A DNA stretch of 64,000 bases. It comes from Reticulitermes lucifugus. Taxonomy: Eukaryota > Arthropoda > Insecta > Blattodea > Rhinotermitidae. The translations under genes and the position numbers were made by a program. Numbering within the stretch: position 1 is the first letter of the stretch; every line of letters begins with the position of its first letter. Shown here in pieces: positions 23,064 to 34,788 of this stretch. Location: contig JAKCWW010000156.1 of NCBI GenBank assembly GCA_026260175.1, forward strand, positions 22,892-86,891, read 5' to 3'. The notes beneath the pieces were generated by a model, which saw only the letters and a list, made by a program, of their open reading frames with translations, was not told the DNA's origin and made no database searches.

Positions 23064-24132
23064 AGATTCTATGTTTTGTTTATATATACATCGGAAATGT
23101 TTAAAATAAAGCTGTACTTCATAATGAGATCTATTATTTATCACCAATTTATTGCACGATGAACCTTTTTAAAACCCGAAAAAATTCGATTTTGAATTCA
23201 CGTAAAACATTTATATTGGATTGACAAGATTCAATAGGTAGGCGCTTTGCACCAATTTCAGTCCAAACTCATTAATTTATTTATGAGATGAAATACGAAA
23301 GGTCAATACAAACGTCCCCTCAAGTGTGCGTCCACTTGGTATTCCTCATATAAAGATGCACACAGCTCAGTGTACATGCAGTACTATGCTGTTCCTCTTT
23401 CCTCCTGTTACGCAAACAGCACAATCGTGCGTCATATTAATTACGGTAACAGTTGTTAATTAAGGCTCCAAGTTCAGAGAATTATCAAAGGGCATTTATG
23501 CGCTTTGTCTCCCGAACGACGATCCCTTTTCCGGAAAGTTGAAGAGACTGTGTTTGTAAATATGATTATGTCGGTTTCCTTCAGCACGCCGCCAGAACCC
23601 TCTCTACCGTTGTTACTAAAAGGAAAGAATAATTAGAAATACAAGAATTGGCTGTAATTAAGGTAGGTATTTTGAGAAGAAAGTGAGGAGGAAACCCTTA
23701 AAATAGCAGCAGGAAACAAAAAGCTAATTTAAAAAAAAAGGCATCGCCGTCAATTAAATGGCGCTGAAATACTGTGGCCTAGATGCTTTCATGTGGTGAG
23801 GCCTAAGTTCGTAAATGTCCGGCTGCCACAAGCAGCAGAGCTGTCCTATGTAAACATTATGGCCATGTCGTCAGTTTTGACAGGAAGGTAAACCCAATGT
23901 TGTTGTTGCAGATTTGGTTCTGTCAATCCTGCAGCACGAAAGTGATAGCTCTGTATAATTGCTTCTCAACAGGTTGCACACGGAGTCGAAATTTAATTCA
24001 CATTTCCGTACATAGCCTATAGGCGCATTCAGTTCCATCATAGTTTTGTTCGCCTAGTGTACAACGAGTATGTCGTCAGCCTGGAACTGTATAAAACCTT
24101 TCCTTGCATTCTAATTAAAAAGCAGCAAACTA
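23064..24132. other. Unannotated intron sequence
   Basis: Nothing recognised. Confidence 0.5.
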
Positions 24133-24260
24133 CCTACAAAAGGAATAGGCAACCCGCGAACCGCGGGCCACATGTGGTCCGCCTGTTATTTCAGCTGCCC
24201 GCGAGAGTTTTCGAACATTTTTATCTTATGCTCCCCCCCCCCAGAATGGACAGTTTTTAA
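24133..24260 (+). mobile_element. hAT-like repeat fragment (GGCAACCCGCG end)
   Basis: GGCAACCCGCGAACCGCGG then CCACATGTGGTCCGC resembles the GC-rich termini (cGCGGCCCGCGGGCCAC type) of widespread hAT families. A run of ten C follows. About 450 bp on, at 24711-24771, TTGCGGTCCGCGCAGGG and AAATGGCCCTTGTGC look like another piece of the same kind, so the two may bracket one decayed element. Confidence 0.45.
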
Positions 24261-25880
24261 TGGCTTGTTGAACTTAGCATGCATAGTTAAATTTGATAAA
24301 GTTTTTAAATTTTAAGAAAATTCCTGTATGTTGCATGGGCAAATATTATATGTTGGAAATTTCACAGTAGGAGGAGTGACAAAAATACGGAGTGGTAAGC
24401 TTCGCCATCCCCCTTACTCTTTCAGTTCTAAGTACGTTCTGATGATAATTATTGCAAGCGTTCTGCAGTCATAATTTCAAAGAATGTAATGCCATGTATT
24501 TCTTAAAAAATGTCAGTGACAAAGGAACAGGGCAAGCTTCTCTTTGGAGTTCTTCCAATCGTAAAAACAATTTAAGTCCTACAAATTAAAGTAAAATTAA
24601 CTGCTATGACAATTTTTACTAACAAGAACTGATTAGCAACTTTAGTCTTTTATTCTTGTGATAAAAAATAAATTTTCCCTGTAAAAACAAGACTTTTACT
24701 GTTAAAGACAGGTTTGCGGTCCGCGCAGGGTTTTGAGATTTTCAAATGGCCCTTGTGCAATAAAACGCTGCTCTGCACTGATCTACAACGTAGGACGTGA
24801 TGAAATTTCCTTCTACAGGATGGGGCGTTAGATGTGACGGCTTTCCTTAGACTACTGTGAGAGGTCGGAGAAGAAACGAAGAGAAACATCTTCAGAAATA
24901 ACTAACATAATCACTGCATTGCAATATCCATAACTTGCTTTCTGACTATCACTTGTTCCAGATGAGCTCCATGACTTTCGATAAATAGCGGTATAACATA
25001 GCCTATCGTTTTAACCAGGAAATGAAGTCAAACAACCGTCCATGGTACAAAATATGTCGTGGTTACTTTAAGCGTGGTATCAAAGAGTACTGTGTGTTTT
25101 GTCGACGGTGAGAGCAGCCCGTCCGAAATATCATTACGTCTGTAAATGAGACTCATCTATAAGCCGGGTACAGAGAATTCGTTAGAAGGCAAGCTGCAAG
25201 AGCACGGTGAGAGCAGCCCAGGAGAATAAAGGAGCGCCAGACTGCTGCCACGTTGCAGCAAGAAGGAGTGTTCGAGGAACTGAGAGTATAAAGTAGTTTC
25301 GTAATAGTTTCGTAAGACTTTCTTTGAAGGTTCCTCCACCAAACCCTATCAATCTATAATAATAGTAAGCGACTCTGTTTTTTCTACTCCGTCCAGTTTC
25401 CTTAATTCTTTTCTCTCAGGCCTTCAGACGTAGTCTCTTACGTTTTATCCGTGTTACGTTGTATATACAGCATCTACAAAGCCATGCTGTGACGTAGGCC
25501 TGTTTCCTGCCTCTAGCAACCACAATACACAAGGACATAGACTTTCATTCGGGTTTACGTGAACAAGTGTTCATATTTCTCTCGCTACAGAAACTGCGTC
25601 CCTCTGTGTACGTAAAAACGTGGCACATTAATACCAGTTTTACCGCAACACATATCTAAGGAAGGTATCTTCCAACAGTGACCACCGTATGCGGGAAAGT
25701 TCATATATGTGGAAAAGGTGGCGCTGCTAGACGTATGTTTGTATCGTATTGTCCCTGACACTTTGGCATGTTGTCCAGCGAAGGTACTCGCGACATAGCC
25801 AATCATTCCGCCATTTATGTTTCCTGATAAGCCGACATGTAAAACATTAAAAGTTCACTAATTCTCCAACATTATTTTGC
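24261..25880. other. Mostly unannotated intron sequence
   Basis: Apart from the possible hAT piece at 24711-24771 I see nothing. The minus frames at 24650-24889, 25157-25342 and 25585-25806 show no domain. Confidence 0.45.
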
Positions 25881-25925
25881 CCACCATCACCATCACCGCC
25901 ACCATAATCAGCATCAATCATCAAG
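25881..25925. repeat. Simple repeat (CCATCA)n, imperfect
   Basis: CACCATCACCATCACC followed by degenerate CAT/CAC units. Confidence 0.8.
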
Positions 25926-26399
25926 CTGCAAATCATTATTGATTTCAAATTAAAAGCCTTAACGTACTTTAACAACTTAACAAAAACGTTTAGTTATTGG
26001 GAAGTGTAAACATGACGTCTAATTATCAAATTAATGTAATAACATGCTGACTGCAACAGCTTCCGTACGGTGTGTGTATGTCCCCTGAAGACGAACCTAA
26101 CGGACAGAAAGACGTTGGGCTTAGGTGACATAAACTTACATCTGTTTCACTCGCACAGTCTAAAAGTATATGCCAAATGATAATAGAACGGTATGATAAG
26201 CAGTGTGACAAAACTTCTAAATTATGTTGCCCTCAAAGCTGCTTTCCACAGACAAAGACGGGTAAATATCTATTTGTGTTCATCCTTGGTGTTCTGGGAG
26301 CAGAAAGGAGCATAATGCTTTCCGCAACATCTTTAACTCAGTGCAGTAAAGTTCTTTTTGACAAGACAATAGCAACAAAGACAGACAAGAAATCCTCTG
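25926..26399. other. Unannotated intron sequence
   Basis: Nothing recognised. Confidence 0.5.
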
Positions 26400-26465
26400 C
26401 CTTTTAGGGAAACTGGAGATTCGTTACCGTGTTCACAAAAGCCCTCACTGTTCCCTGTCTTGAAT
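26400..26465 (-). mobile_element. Tiny LINE 3' fragment
   Basis: GATTCGTTACCGTGTTCACA then AAAGCCCTCACTGTTCCC aligns with GGTTCATTACCGCACTCAC and CCCGCCATCTGTCCC of the LINE end at 16440-16475. Only ~65 bp is recognisable. Confidence 0.5.
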
Positions 26466-27049
26466 CATTTTGACTGTAATTGCTTTAAGAAGCTTAAACG
26501 GTATTATTGCTTTCTGCAGCCTCACGACCAAAGTCGCGGCCTTTCGCGTTCGGAAAGACTCGGAACAAAACCTCCGGCCGGAAACCAGTTATCCTCAAAG
26601 GTTTTTCATGGTGTTCCTCAACCTTTCCAGACACAGGCCAGGGTTAAATTAGACCACGGAAGCTTCCTTGCTCACGATTTACAATTCACAACTGATTCAT
26701 CATTCTATTATTAACGTTACGTTGTCTGAGCTACTGACAACCTTTTTAAAAAAACCGTACAAGATACATTAATTCTCACCTACTTCACTTTTACCACACT
26801 CATTCTCTGTGTCTACATGCAGTAACCTGTCATCAGCATTCAACAACAGCCACAACCTTCTGTGGCGACTTCATGTACACCTTTTCGTTGCTCTGCAACA
26901 TTTCACATCCCTGTCTCTACCTTATTTCAATTCTGTTCAATTATTACTCACGACGTGTGTAAGATAAAGCTGGTAAGATGCAAACCCCAAGTAGGACATC
27001 GGAGGTGACGACAAGTTCCTGTACTTAATCAAGTACCACACCAAGAAGT
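26466..27049. other. Unannotated intron sequence
   Basis: Nothing recognised. Confidence 0.5.
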
Positions 27050-27210
27050 TATATGATGGAGGAGAGAATGTTTAGCTCCACTCATTATTAACCTCAGCAC
27101 TAGATGGTAATGAGTGGTCAGCTTCACGCCCCGGCCGTTATACCTACGGGGTGATGTTTTAGTATCGATTTAATTGGAGGCTGCGTGGGTCCCTGAAAAA
27201 GTAGGAAAGT
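27050..27210 (-). repeat. SINE family B fragment
   Basis: The + strand holds AACCTCAGCACTAGATGG, CGCCCCGGCCGTTATACC and GGAGGCTGCGTGGGTCCC, the complement of the middle of the family-B body. Head and tail are missing; diverged. Confidence 0.65.
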
Positions 27211-28329
27211 TTAGGAACACAAAGCCATTTGAAATATGGGCTGCAGATTAGACCTGTAAGGATCACGATAAAATAGGGAAAAATGTGAACAAAGAAGATG
27301 TAAAATGTTTACATCTTAGGCAAGCTTGCAACTCTATACCGAGTACATTAAAACTGCTTTCTGCGTCCTTACATACGTCCGAATTTTACACTCAGACAGC
27401 CGCCGAATGGACTTTTATGATATCCAGAAATGGAGAATTTTAGGAAAGTTGGTCAAGTCACTTCAATCTAGTTTAAAATTTGTACACGGGGGATTTCGCC
27501 AAATAGTCTATTTGACGGAGCTAAGAATGTTTCTAACAGAAGTTGTACAGGAGAATAAGACAGAGTTCAGGTTCAAATTATTTTCTCTTACATCTTGCCT
27601 TTTTCGATATTATTAAAGAAGTGGAATGCTGTTCTTACATTTCAGAACATGTAAGCTATATTGATCAGTTCAGCAATGTTGCAAATATGGCCTATATATC
27701 CTCCCACATGAACAAAGGAATATTTCATTGGGTTGAAAATATTTTGAAACGAGGAATGTAATGGTTTTTAACAAAGCGCTATGTTAAAATACGACTTTGA
27801 AGCATGCATAAAACAAGGCGTATGTGCTTAAATTTCTTGTTAGTGTGTTAATGACAATAAATATCAAAGCTTTAATAGTAACTGTTTATTCACTCAGAAC
27901 TCGCTCTTCACCAAACTGAAAGAGTATCCACGAATAGCGAATAAATGCTTATGAATTTAGTGTTTGTTTCTTATAAGGGAAGAGTTGATTGTTGATCTAA
28001 ATCTTTCATCTCTATTTCACATAATTTCAGTTCTGATGTGCTTTGTGCGTAAGAAGTGGCAACAGGCATTTAACATATATTTATTAATACGTTGCTTTAA
28101 ATCGTTAGTTTTACGTTTTTTTATAACCGGGCACCAGAAGTTAAGATCCACGAAACGAAAATCTAGAGGCAATAAGACAGCAAATATGTCAGAACTGTTA
28201 TGCTATGCGTAATTTCCTAACTTGTCTGCAACTAAGAGGACAATTGTAAAATTTTATCGGACTAACCCCTATTTCAAATAACACCGAAACTGATTTTTTT
28301 TTAAATATTGCACTTTAGGATTCTAAATT
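27211..28329. other. Unannotated intron sequence
   Basis: Several short plus-strand frames but no recognisable protein; AT-rich. Confidence 0.45.
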
Positions 28330-28480
28330 ATCTGCTACACCTATGTTACTGTCACATGCAAGCAACGTGCTATCTTCAGGAGAAAATAACTTTTATCCAA
28401 AATGTAAATTTACAGATGCAATGTTTTGTCTTGCATCATATAGTTAGGAAAGTTATCTTGGTAACTAAATATACAAAGTT
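28330..28480 (+). repeat. Left arm of a large inverted pair (with 28960-29130)
   Basis: CTGCTACACC, ATCTTCAGGAGAAAATAAC and ATCCAAAATGTAAATTTAC match, in reverse complement, sequence at 28960-29130 over ~150 bp with scattered differences. On the minus strand the block CTGAAGAT sits at about 28374-28381. Confidence 0.75.
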
Positions 28481-28494
28481 GGTACTAGTCTAAA

Positions 28495-28620
28495 CGCAAC
28501 TAAATTATATTTTATTTAATACAACTACTTGTTTCGGCCTAGGCTAGGCCATCCTCAGGTTCACGAACAGTTTTAAAATAATACTGAGGTAAAACGTACA
28601 AGTAGTTGTATAATGTTTAA
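28495..28620. repeat. Short inverted-repeat element between the arms
   Basis: ACAACTACTTGT (from 28521) and ACAAGTAGTTGT (about 28598-28609) face each other. On the minus strand CTGAGGA (28552-28558), a 6-bp stem with 3-nt loop (28536-28550) and GAAAC (28531-28535) form the core shared with the elements at 3407 and 21492. Outside, TACAAAGTTGGTAC and TCAACTTTGTA (28677-28687) form a second inverted pair. Confidence 0.7.
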
Positions 28621-28959
28621 ATTGGTTAAAATGTTAAAATCACTAGGGGTCATATAGATTCGAACATTACGTGTCAACTTTGTATATTGAGTGATTGAAT
28701 AACACAACGGGATGTCACAGGTCAAAAAATTATCTTCGTAAGATAACAAGTAACTGAGGACCACAAACCGACGAATAAGAAAAGTGAAAAAAAAACAAAA
28801 TTCTGCCCCAAAATAGAAGGATCACCTATATTTAAAAAAAACCAAGCCACCAATGAGTGCTATGCACTGTAAGCAAAATAAAATAGCAGAGTACAACGAA
28901 ACAGCTAGACTGAGATCGCTGCACTTCACAATTCGTAAGGAAAAGCACACATATACAAC

Positions 28960-29130
28960 GACAGGGAGTCCCCACCTCTGTAGTTACTTGTTGTCTTACC
29001 AAATACTTTTCGTAATTCTGTGATGTAGAAAAAAAAACGGCGAGTTTGCAAATTTGTATTTTGGATGAAAGTTATTTTCTGACGAAGGTGGCAAGCACCA
29101 GCTGCTGAAAACAGTAGCAAATAAAGAGTG
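28960..29130 (-). repeat. Right arm of the large inverted pair
   Basis: Reverse complement of the 28330-28480 repeat: TTTGGATGAAAGTTATTTTC and GTGTGTAGCAGCTGC on the + strand. It contains CTGACGA (about 29081), a GGTG/CACC stem, GCTGAAAAC and a nearby AATAAA. Confidence 0.75.
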
Positions 29131-29904
29131 TGTAGCAGCTGCTTCGTTACATGTGGCAACAACGTATAGTAAATGAATCGAAAAAGAATTTGCACATGGC
29201 TCTAAACATAGGTCACATTCAGAACTACAAGATATGTAAAAAACTTTTGGTGATAATTTAACAAAAGGGAACTTTGGTTGTTAAAACTTTCAAATTTGCT
29301 TCGAATGTACGTCGGTGAAGGAAATTTGTCATGATTGCTGTAACTCTGATAATCACGAACTCGTGATTGTGACAATCAATGATGCGAGAGTTGATTAGCA
29401 AAGGAAGACCTCCTTACACCACCTGCTATGCTAACAGGAGGGCGGGTGATTAGGTGCGCGCACTGTACACCTACGTTACCTGCATGACTGCACCTTAAAC
29501 GAACGATCATGGCAGGCGCTATTCCTGTAACTCCATAGCGTGTGGAATTTTACTTTCCCAGTACCCAACACAAGATTTTGACAAACACAGTTTTCTTACA
29601 CCGAGGTTTCACGGCCTTTCTCGAGCTGCTTTTTTTCTTCTTAAGCAGACCAAGAAACTCCTTGTGAAGTGACCCGACGTTTCGTCATAATTTTGACAAA
29701 ATTCCGCTTTTTGACCATATTGAAATCCCCTTCACATCTTCACAATTTGTTTCATTAGAAATCTGCTTTAATATTAGTTTCACCATTTATGCCTTGGCGT
29801 CTAGACTCTTCTCCTTGCTTCAGGGTTTTCAATCTAATTTTTCTGCCCTTTTTCTTCCATGCCTGTTGCATGTTCTATTCGTTTCCTCCTTCATTGAATG
29901 ACCC
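29131..29904. other. Unannotated intron sequence
   Basis: Nothing firm. At about 29673-29710 ACGTTTCGTCATAATTTTGAC has the GTTTC-plus-stem half of the recurrent core without a CTGANGA. Confidence 0.4.
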
Positions 29905-30055
29905 CGAGGGCCGTGCCGTGGCTCGGGCAGTTAGTCACCGGGCTCTCATTCCGTGTGGTGCATGTGGTGGACAAAGTAGCACTGGGACAATTTTTTCTCC
30001 AGGATTTCGGCTTTCACCTGCCAGTATCATTCCACCAAAGTTCCATAAACACTCT
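29905..30055 (+). repeat. SINE family C, 3'-truncated or diverged
   Basis: GGCCGTGCCGTGGCTCGGGC and GTTAGTCACCGGGCTCTC match the tRNA-like head of the copy at 49281-49564. The body (GTGGTGGACAAAGTAGCAC, CATTCCACCAAAG) follows, with an internal loss around the B box. Confidence 0.8.
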
Positions 30056-30329
30056 TCTATTGCCGACGCTATGTATTCTTACAAATTGACAGCATCATTA
30101 AATAACACACATAACCCCCCGAATAATGAAAGTTACAAGATAGGACTTGTTCAGTTTGTCATTATATTTTACTGCCAAAGGAAATAACAGAAACATCAAC
30201 ATGACAAGGATGAGACCTTGCAGTGGTGTGACTCTAAATCGCAAACTCTCGAATTACTACGAATATGCATTTTTCCCATATTTTTAATCCAAATAGGGCT
30301 GAGGTGTTAATTCTTGAATGCAGTACTTG

Positions 30330-30660
30330 TACTATTATCATCATCATCTGCGGTTCTACAGCCCTTGAAGGGCCTGGACCTCTGCAATAGCCTGCCTCCA
30401 TCCCTTTCTATCCTCCGCCATCCTTCTCCATCCTCTTATTCCTATTTTCTTCAGATCTTCCTCCAGATCGTCCACCCATCTCAGTCGGGGTCTTCCCTTC
30501 CTCCTGCTGCCCTCTGGTTGTCCAGTGAAAATTTTCTTTACCACTCTTTCTTCTGGCATTCTTTGTACATGCCCTGCCCATCTCATTCTTGCCCTTTTTA
30601 TTTCCACAACTATTTCCGGCTTCTGATATAACTGCTGTATTTCGCCATTTGTTCTTATTC
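30330..30660 (-). mobile_element. LINE 3' end with an intact C-terminal reading frame
   Basis: On the minus strand about 100 codons are uninterrupted: RTNGEIQQLYQKPEIVVEIK, then RARMRWAGHVQRMPEERVVK, a GRPRLRWVDDLEEDLKK segment, and the end GWRQAIAEVQALQGL, stop. This is the conserved C-terminal tail of an insect non-LTR reverse transcriptase ORF (RMRWAGHV then GRPRLRW). A short 3' UTR and a (GAT)n-like tail follow at 30330-30355. The element is 5'-truncated: catalytic domains are absent, so it cannot act. The intact frame points to a recent insertion. It belongs to a different LINE family from the copy at 16331. Confidence 0.88.
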
Positions 30661-30726
30661 TCCATTCCTCTCTGTACTATTATGGGTAGTAGTATTAGCT
30701 GTAGCAGTATATCACTAGTAGTAGTG

Positions 30727-30754
30727 CAGTAGTAGTAGTAGTAGTAGTAGTAGT
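30727..30754. repeat. Microsatellite (AGT)n
   Basis: About nine AGT units. Confidence 0.95.
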
Positions 30755-30979
30755 CTGTTCCATGCATTTCATTAGCTGGAGTTCTGTGTAAATAACATCC
30801 ATAGCTCTGTATATTCCGTATTGTAAAATATGGAATAAACTTTCAGTTTATCGTAACATGTAATTTGTAATGGGAAAATAAAATATTCATACAGATTCTT
30901 GGTATGGAAAACGTAGAAAGAAGCCATTTCTGGACAGCGAGAATGAGAAAATAAAATTGTAACTTAGAGAAATGTGCTG

Positions 30980-31065
30980 TAAGCATATGAAATGGATTAA
31001 ACTGGCTCATGCAGGATTCAGGGCACTAAACCTTCAATTTCGATTTGCAAGAGAATCAGATTTAT
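30980..31065 (+). mobile_element. Short decayed LINE 3' ORF end
   Basis: Reads MKWIKLAHAGFRALNLQFRF in one frame, aligned with DWIKLAQDRxxWRALVNTVMNFR of LINE tails elsewhere. Very short and worn. Confidence 0.4.
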
Positions 31066-32809
31066 TGGCCAGCCAAACAAAAATCAAATGCTTAAGGACG
31101 ATTCCGTAACATGTAATTAGTTACGTATGTAGCTAAATACATACTTACGCAAACAGACCTTACTTCGAAGATCCAGTGCTTTTTCATTATAACGCTATTT
31201 CTAAATGTTCAATAGCCCAGGAACTTACAGTAACTTGATTCACGCTGTATAATTAAGCAAATGTTTCTTCTTGACAATTTTATCCCCTTATATATTCTAC
31301 CAAATTAAATCAGATGAGTGAGCTGTCAGATATTCAACACCTGACAGGCTGTATTCCATTACAATTCGCACAAAATCCGCTCGGATCTGAGCTAGTGTAG
31401 ACAGCTCTTCTCAATCACAAGCATGACACGAAGATATATCATACGGGAATAAAGTTGCGAAGATGGGCATTACGGGGAGATCTGTGTCACTCAAAAGAAC
31501 ACACTATGCAATAAAATAGTCTAATGTGACAGGTGTTATTAATAGCTTGAGGAGAAAATTTAGCAACGCTGTGTCAACTGCAGTGGTTGTTAGTTTTGAA
31601 TGTGGTGACTCGACTGCTCGCTGACTTACTAGTGGACGACGTCTTATCGAATGGAAATGTGATTCAGGAACGCCTGATATTTGCGTATAAAGATACCAGG
31701 TGAAACTGAAATATGGTGGTAATGGACCTACTATTTCAATGTGTACACATGAGGTCAAACACAGGTGGATTACGCAGTAAATGTATGAAGTTATTCCTGT
31801 GAACAAACACCATGCCACTATGACGTGTAGGTAGTTTGTACGTGGAACTCCATGCGTTCCGCTTATTGACACTGGGTAGAAGCAAGTCGTCAGTTTACGC
31901 TGCAGTCGCTTTAACCCCAGAGACGCAATGCCTGAACGAGCTAAAACTCCTTACCCGGACTGAACTGAGCTGAATCCGATATTTTACGATGTACATGCGA
32001 TTTATATATCTTAATCGTAAATGCGTATGTGTGTTTTTGTGCTTTATTCAAGTCTGTCCCATAACCACAGCAGTTAGATACTTAAACCTAATCTGTCGGA
32101 GGGAAAATGGAGAGTTCATATCTGTAGATATGTTTTAAGTCCGTCTGTCCCATAACTTGTGGTCAACAGTAACTAATTTCGCAGACTTTAGCTCCACATA
32201 TGTTTCATTTTTGTCTGCATCTTTGCTACCAAGTGAAACTCGATGTAAAATGTATGAAATTTCAAATAACCAGTTCACCATAAAGTTCCTGGTGCGTGAC
32301 GTAAAACACATCTCATTACGATATGTGAGTTATATGCAAAATATTTTTCGACATGCAGAGCGTCGAACGAAAGTTGCGGGAACTTCTTGTCTCTACGTGT
32401 TTTTGCGTCAGTGCCGTTCATTTCCTTTGTTTGAAGTAGAATTTTGCCTTAAATAGAGGAATATTAAGATCCGTCAAGGACGCATGACCAAAACGGAGGA
32501 AAGTTTCTAAAAAGTTTGCGTACTCCGAACTGGAGTACATGTTTCCTCTCGTGTTGCGAGTCTTCCAGCAAGCGGAGGTTGGTGACCAACAGAGGGCTGG
32601 GGGGTAACGGGAAGTGCCTAATCGATACGAGAACAGCGCGAACCCTGGAGACCACACAGCATCCAGCAGGCTGGTCAACTGCACAGAACGAAGAACGGGC
32701 CGTATAAAATGTTGGCGGTTTTAGGGGTTCGCAGGCATATAGTTCCTTCTACGGAAAGCTATTTAGGTAGCGGCATGTACCTCTGTCTTATTTGAGCAGT
32801 CAAACGCCA
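31066..32809. other. Mostly unannotated intron sequence
   Basis: No gene seen. A TATAAAATG at 32704 follows a slightly GC-rich stretch (32480-32700), but no start-site, ORF or splice context makes it a promoter. Confidence 0.4.
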
Positions 32810-32880
32810 CCCACCTGGTCAAGAAATTCCCCATTTATGAAACCGAAGTTCATCATCGTATTCACAAAATACCAAGTGGC
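32810..32880 (-). mobile_element. Tiny LINE 3' fragment
   Basis: GGTCAAGAAATTCCCC, TTTATGAAACCGAAG and GTATTCACAAAATACC are the complement of the ORF end and start of the 3' UTR of the LINE at 16400-16460. Confidence 0.6.
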
Positions 32881-33469
32881 TCATATTACATTTAAATAAG
32901 TTCAGAGCCTAACTACTGTGCCTCATACTGGCTGCAAAAATGTCCCGTAACAAAGTGTCCGTGAGTCATCAGTTTCCTCTACAAAACATTGAATTTTCTT
33001 ATTCTGAATGCCTAAAAACTTCTGCCGGTTACATTTACACGGATTATTTTATTGTATAATGTAGACACTCAAACGGCTAAAGTTGAATCTTCTGGATGAC
33101 AAGATAACGAACGTTGCGAGTTGGGCATCACATAGACTAACCCGCTTTACACGCGTGTCAGAGAAGTTGCCGGATGGGACAGGCAACTTCAAAATTTGAG
33201 TACTTTGTGCCAGAAATGACGGTAATCAACATGAGTTACGTAGTTCTTGAGAGAACACAGAGACACTTTTCCAAATTAGCCGAAATATAGCAAATTATAC
33301 CACTTAAAATGTTTCATAATACTATTTCAAATTACGCAATATCAGGATTTGTGTGTGTGTCGAGGAGGTGAACAACTGACACATTGACATTTCTATGCCA
33401 CTGGTACTCCTGATTCGTGCAACATGAATGGTTAATCACCATAGTCGTTGCTATCATCACGATAAACAT
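32881..33469. other. Unannotated intron sequence
   Basis: Nothing recognised. Confidence 0.5.
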
Positions 33470-33516
33470 ATTATTATTATTATTATTATTGTCGTTGTTG
33501 TTGCTGTTGTTGTTTT
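33470..33516. repeat. Microsatellite (TTA)n then (TTG)n
   Basis: Seven to eight TTA units and then GTTGTTGTTGCTGTTGTTG. It abuts the hAT-type element that follows. Confidence 0.93.
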
Positions 33517-33752
33517 CAGTGGCTTAGCCAAGATTTTTGGTGCCCGGAGCAAGTAACCACATTGGCCGTCCCTAGAAGAAATTAGGAACTTTGAAAAACC
33601 ACAGCTCTTGATTGAATTTTCTTTTGTTTTGCGCAATAATTTAAAATTTGTTGCGCGAAAATAACTTTTGTCACTCAAGATGTTCACTTTATCGTTCATT
33701 TTACCGCCCCTTTGACTCTGCCGCCCGGGGCAGCAGCACCACTCCCCCCTGG
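33517..33752. mobile_element. hAT-type MITE related to 11820-12045
   Basis: Starts CAGTGGCTTAGCCAAG and shares long collinear stretches with the copy at 11820: GCAAGTAACCACATTGG, CAATAATTTAAAATTTG and ACCGCCCCTTTGACTCTG. The right terminus is damaged, and insertion next to a TTG run makes a target duplication unreadable. Confidence 0.75.
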
Positions 33753-34788
33753 CTGTTGTTGTATTGTTCATTTTCCGATAACGCAGAATTTCCAAACGTA
33801 TTTTTGTAATTTTCCCTCTCCCATTGGACTTTACATTAATTTCTTGCGTATGAGATCTATTAAGAACAATGACCACCAACAGCTGGGATACGTCATAGCA
33901 GTCGTAAACTATGGCTCTAGTCTACGACATAGATATGCAGGAGCGTAAAAATGCCTGGCGCCAAGTACCCGGGGCAACTAATTTTGTACGGTGACGCCTA
34001 GCCTTTGCGGGTCCTCAGTAATGGAACTAGCTTCATGCCGCCCTTCTGGCGCCTAGACTTTTGAGGTGGCACCTAGAATTTTGGAAAATGTGTGCAACCC
34101 AGGAGATAATCATAGCGCACAGGTACATAAAACATATTTGGTGGAAACATTTCACATGCAAGTTACAGAGCTAGGCTAGCTTCATGTTTTGTTATGTGCC
34201 CGTTTTTAAACAATGAGCTGGTCACCAGAAAATCGATAAATGTCAATTCTATTCGATAGCGTAAGTAGGAATGGACTGAAAGTTACAAAATTAACTTTGC
34301 TGTAGACAATTCGTGGTAGCTAGCAAACGTCAGGACAGTCACCACTTCACATCTTTCTGTCACTTGATATATTTCTCACAAAGAAAGAATAAAAGCGAGC
34401 TGTGGTGTGTAACCTGCAGTAATGAGCCTTACCGTTTTGCATTGCTAACTGCTTGCTGCATGAACACTTAGCCGTACAGTTCATTATATAAAGGCCTCAG
34501 GCTCTAATCCCAGTGCATTACCAGCCAAATGACTACATTTCCACCAAAAGCCGTTTTAAAACACCTGACGTAAAACAAATAAATGAGAGTGTCCAGATTA
34601 GCAAAACACTATGGCTCTTGTTTTACGCGTTTAGGGAGCCACCCGTTTAATTCCATGTTGGTTTGCCAAACACGTTTTTGCTGTCTTTCGTTTTTTACTT
34701 AAGTGGGCCGAAGTAAGAACTGAATATATAATATACAGCATCGAATACCAAAAATTTTGTAAGACTGCGAAATATGACAGAGGAAATT
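33753..34788. other. Mostly unannotated intron sequence
   Basis: No gene seen. At about 33945-34085 repeated words (CTGGCGCCAAGTACCCG, TTCTGGCGCCTAGAC, GGTGGCACCTAG) hint at a further worn DNA-element fragment. Confidence 0.35.

Noticed and set aside
30408-30767. Minus-strand frame of 119 codons beginning with a Tyr run
   Set aside because: It is an alternative frame over the AGT microsatellite and the LINE tail; the LINE frame is the meaningful one.
32480-32720. GC-richer stretch ending in CCGTATAAAATG, possible promoter
   Set aside because: No transcript structure, ORF or splice site supports it.
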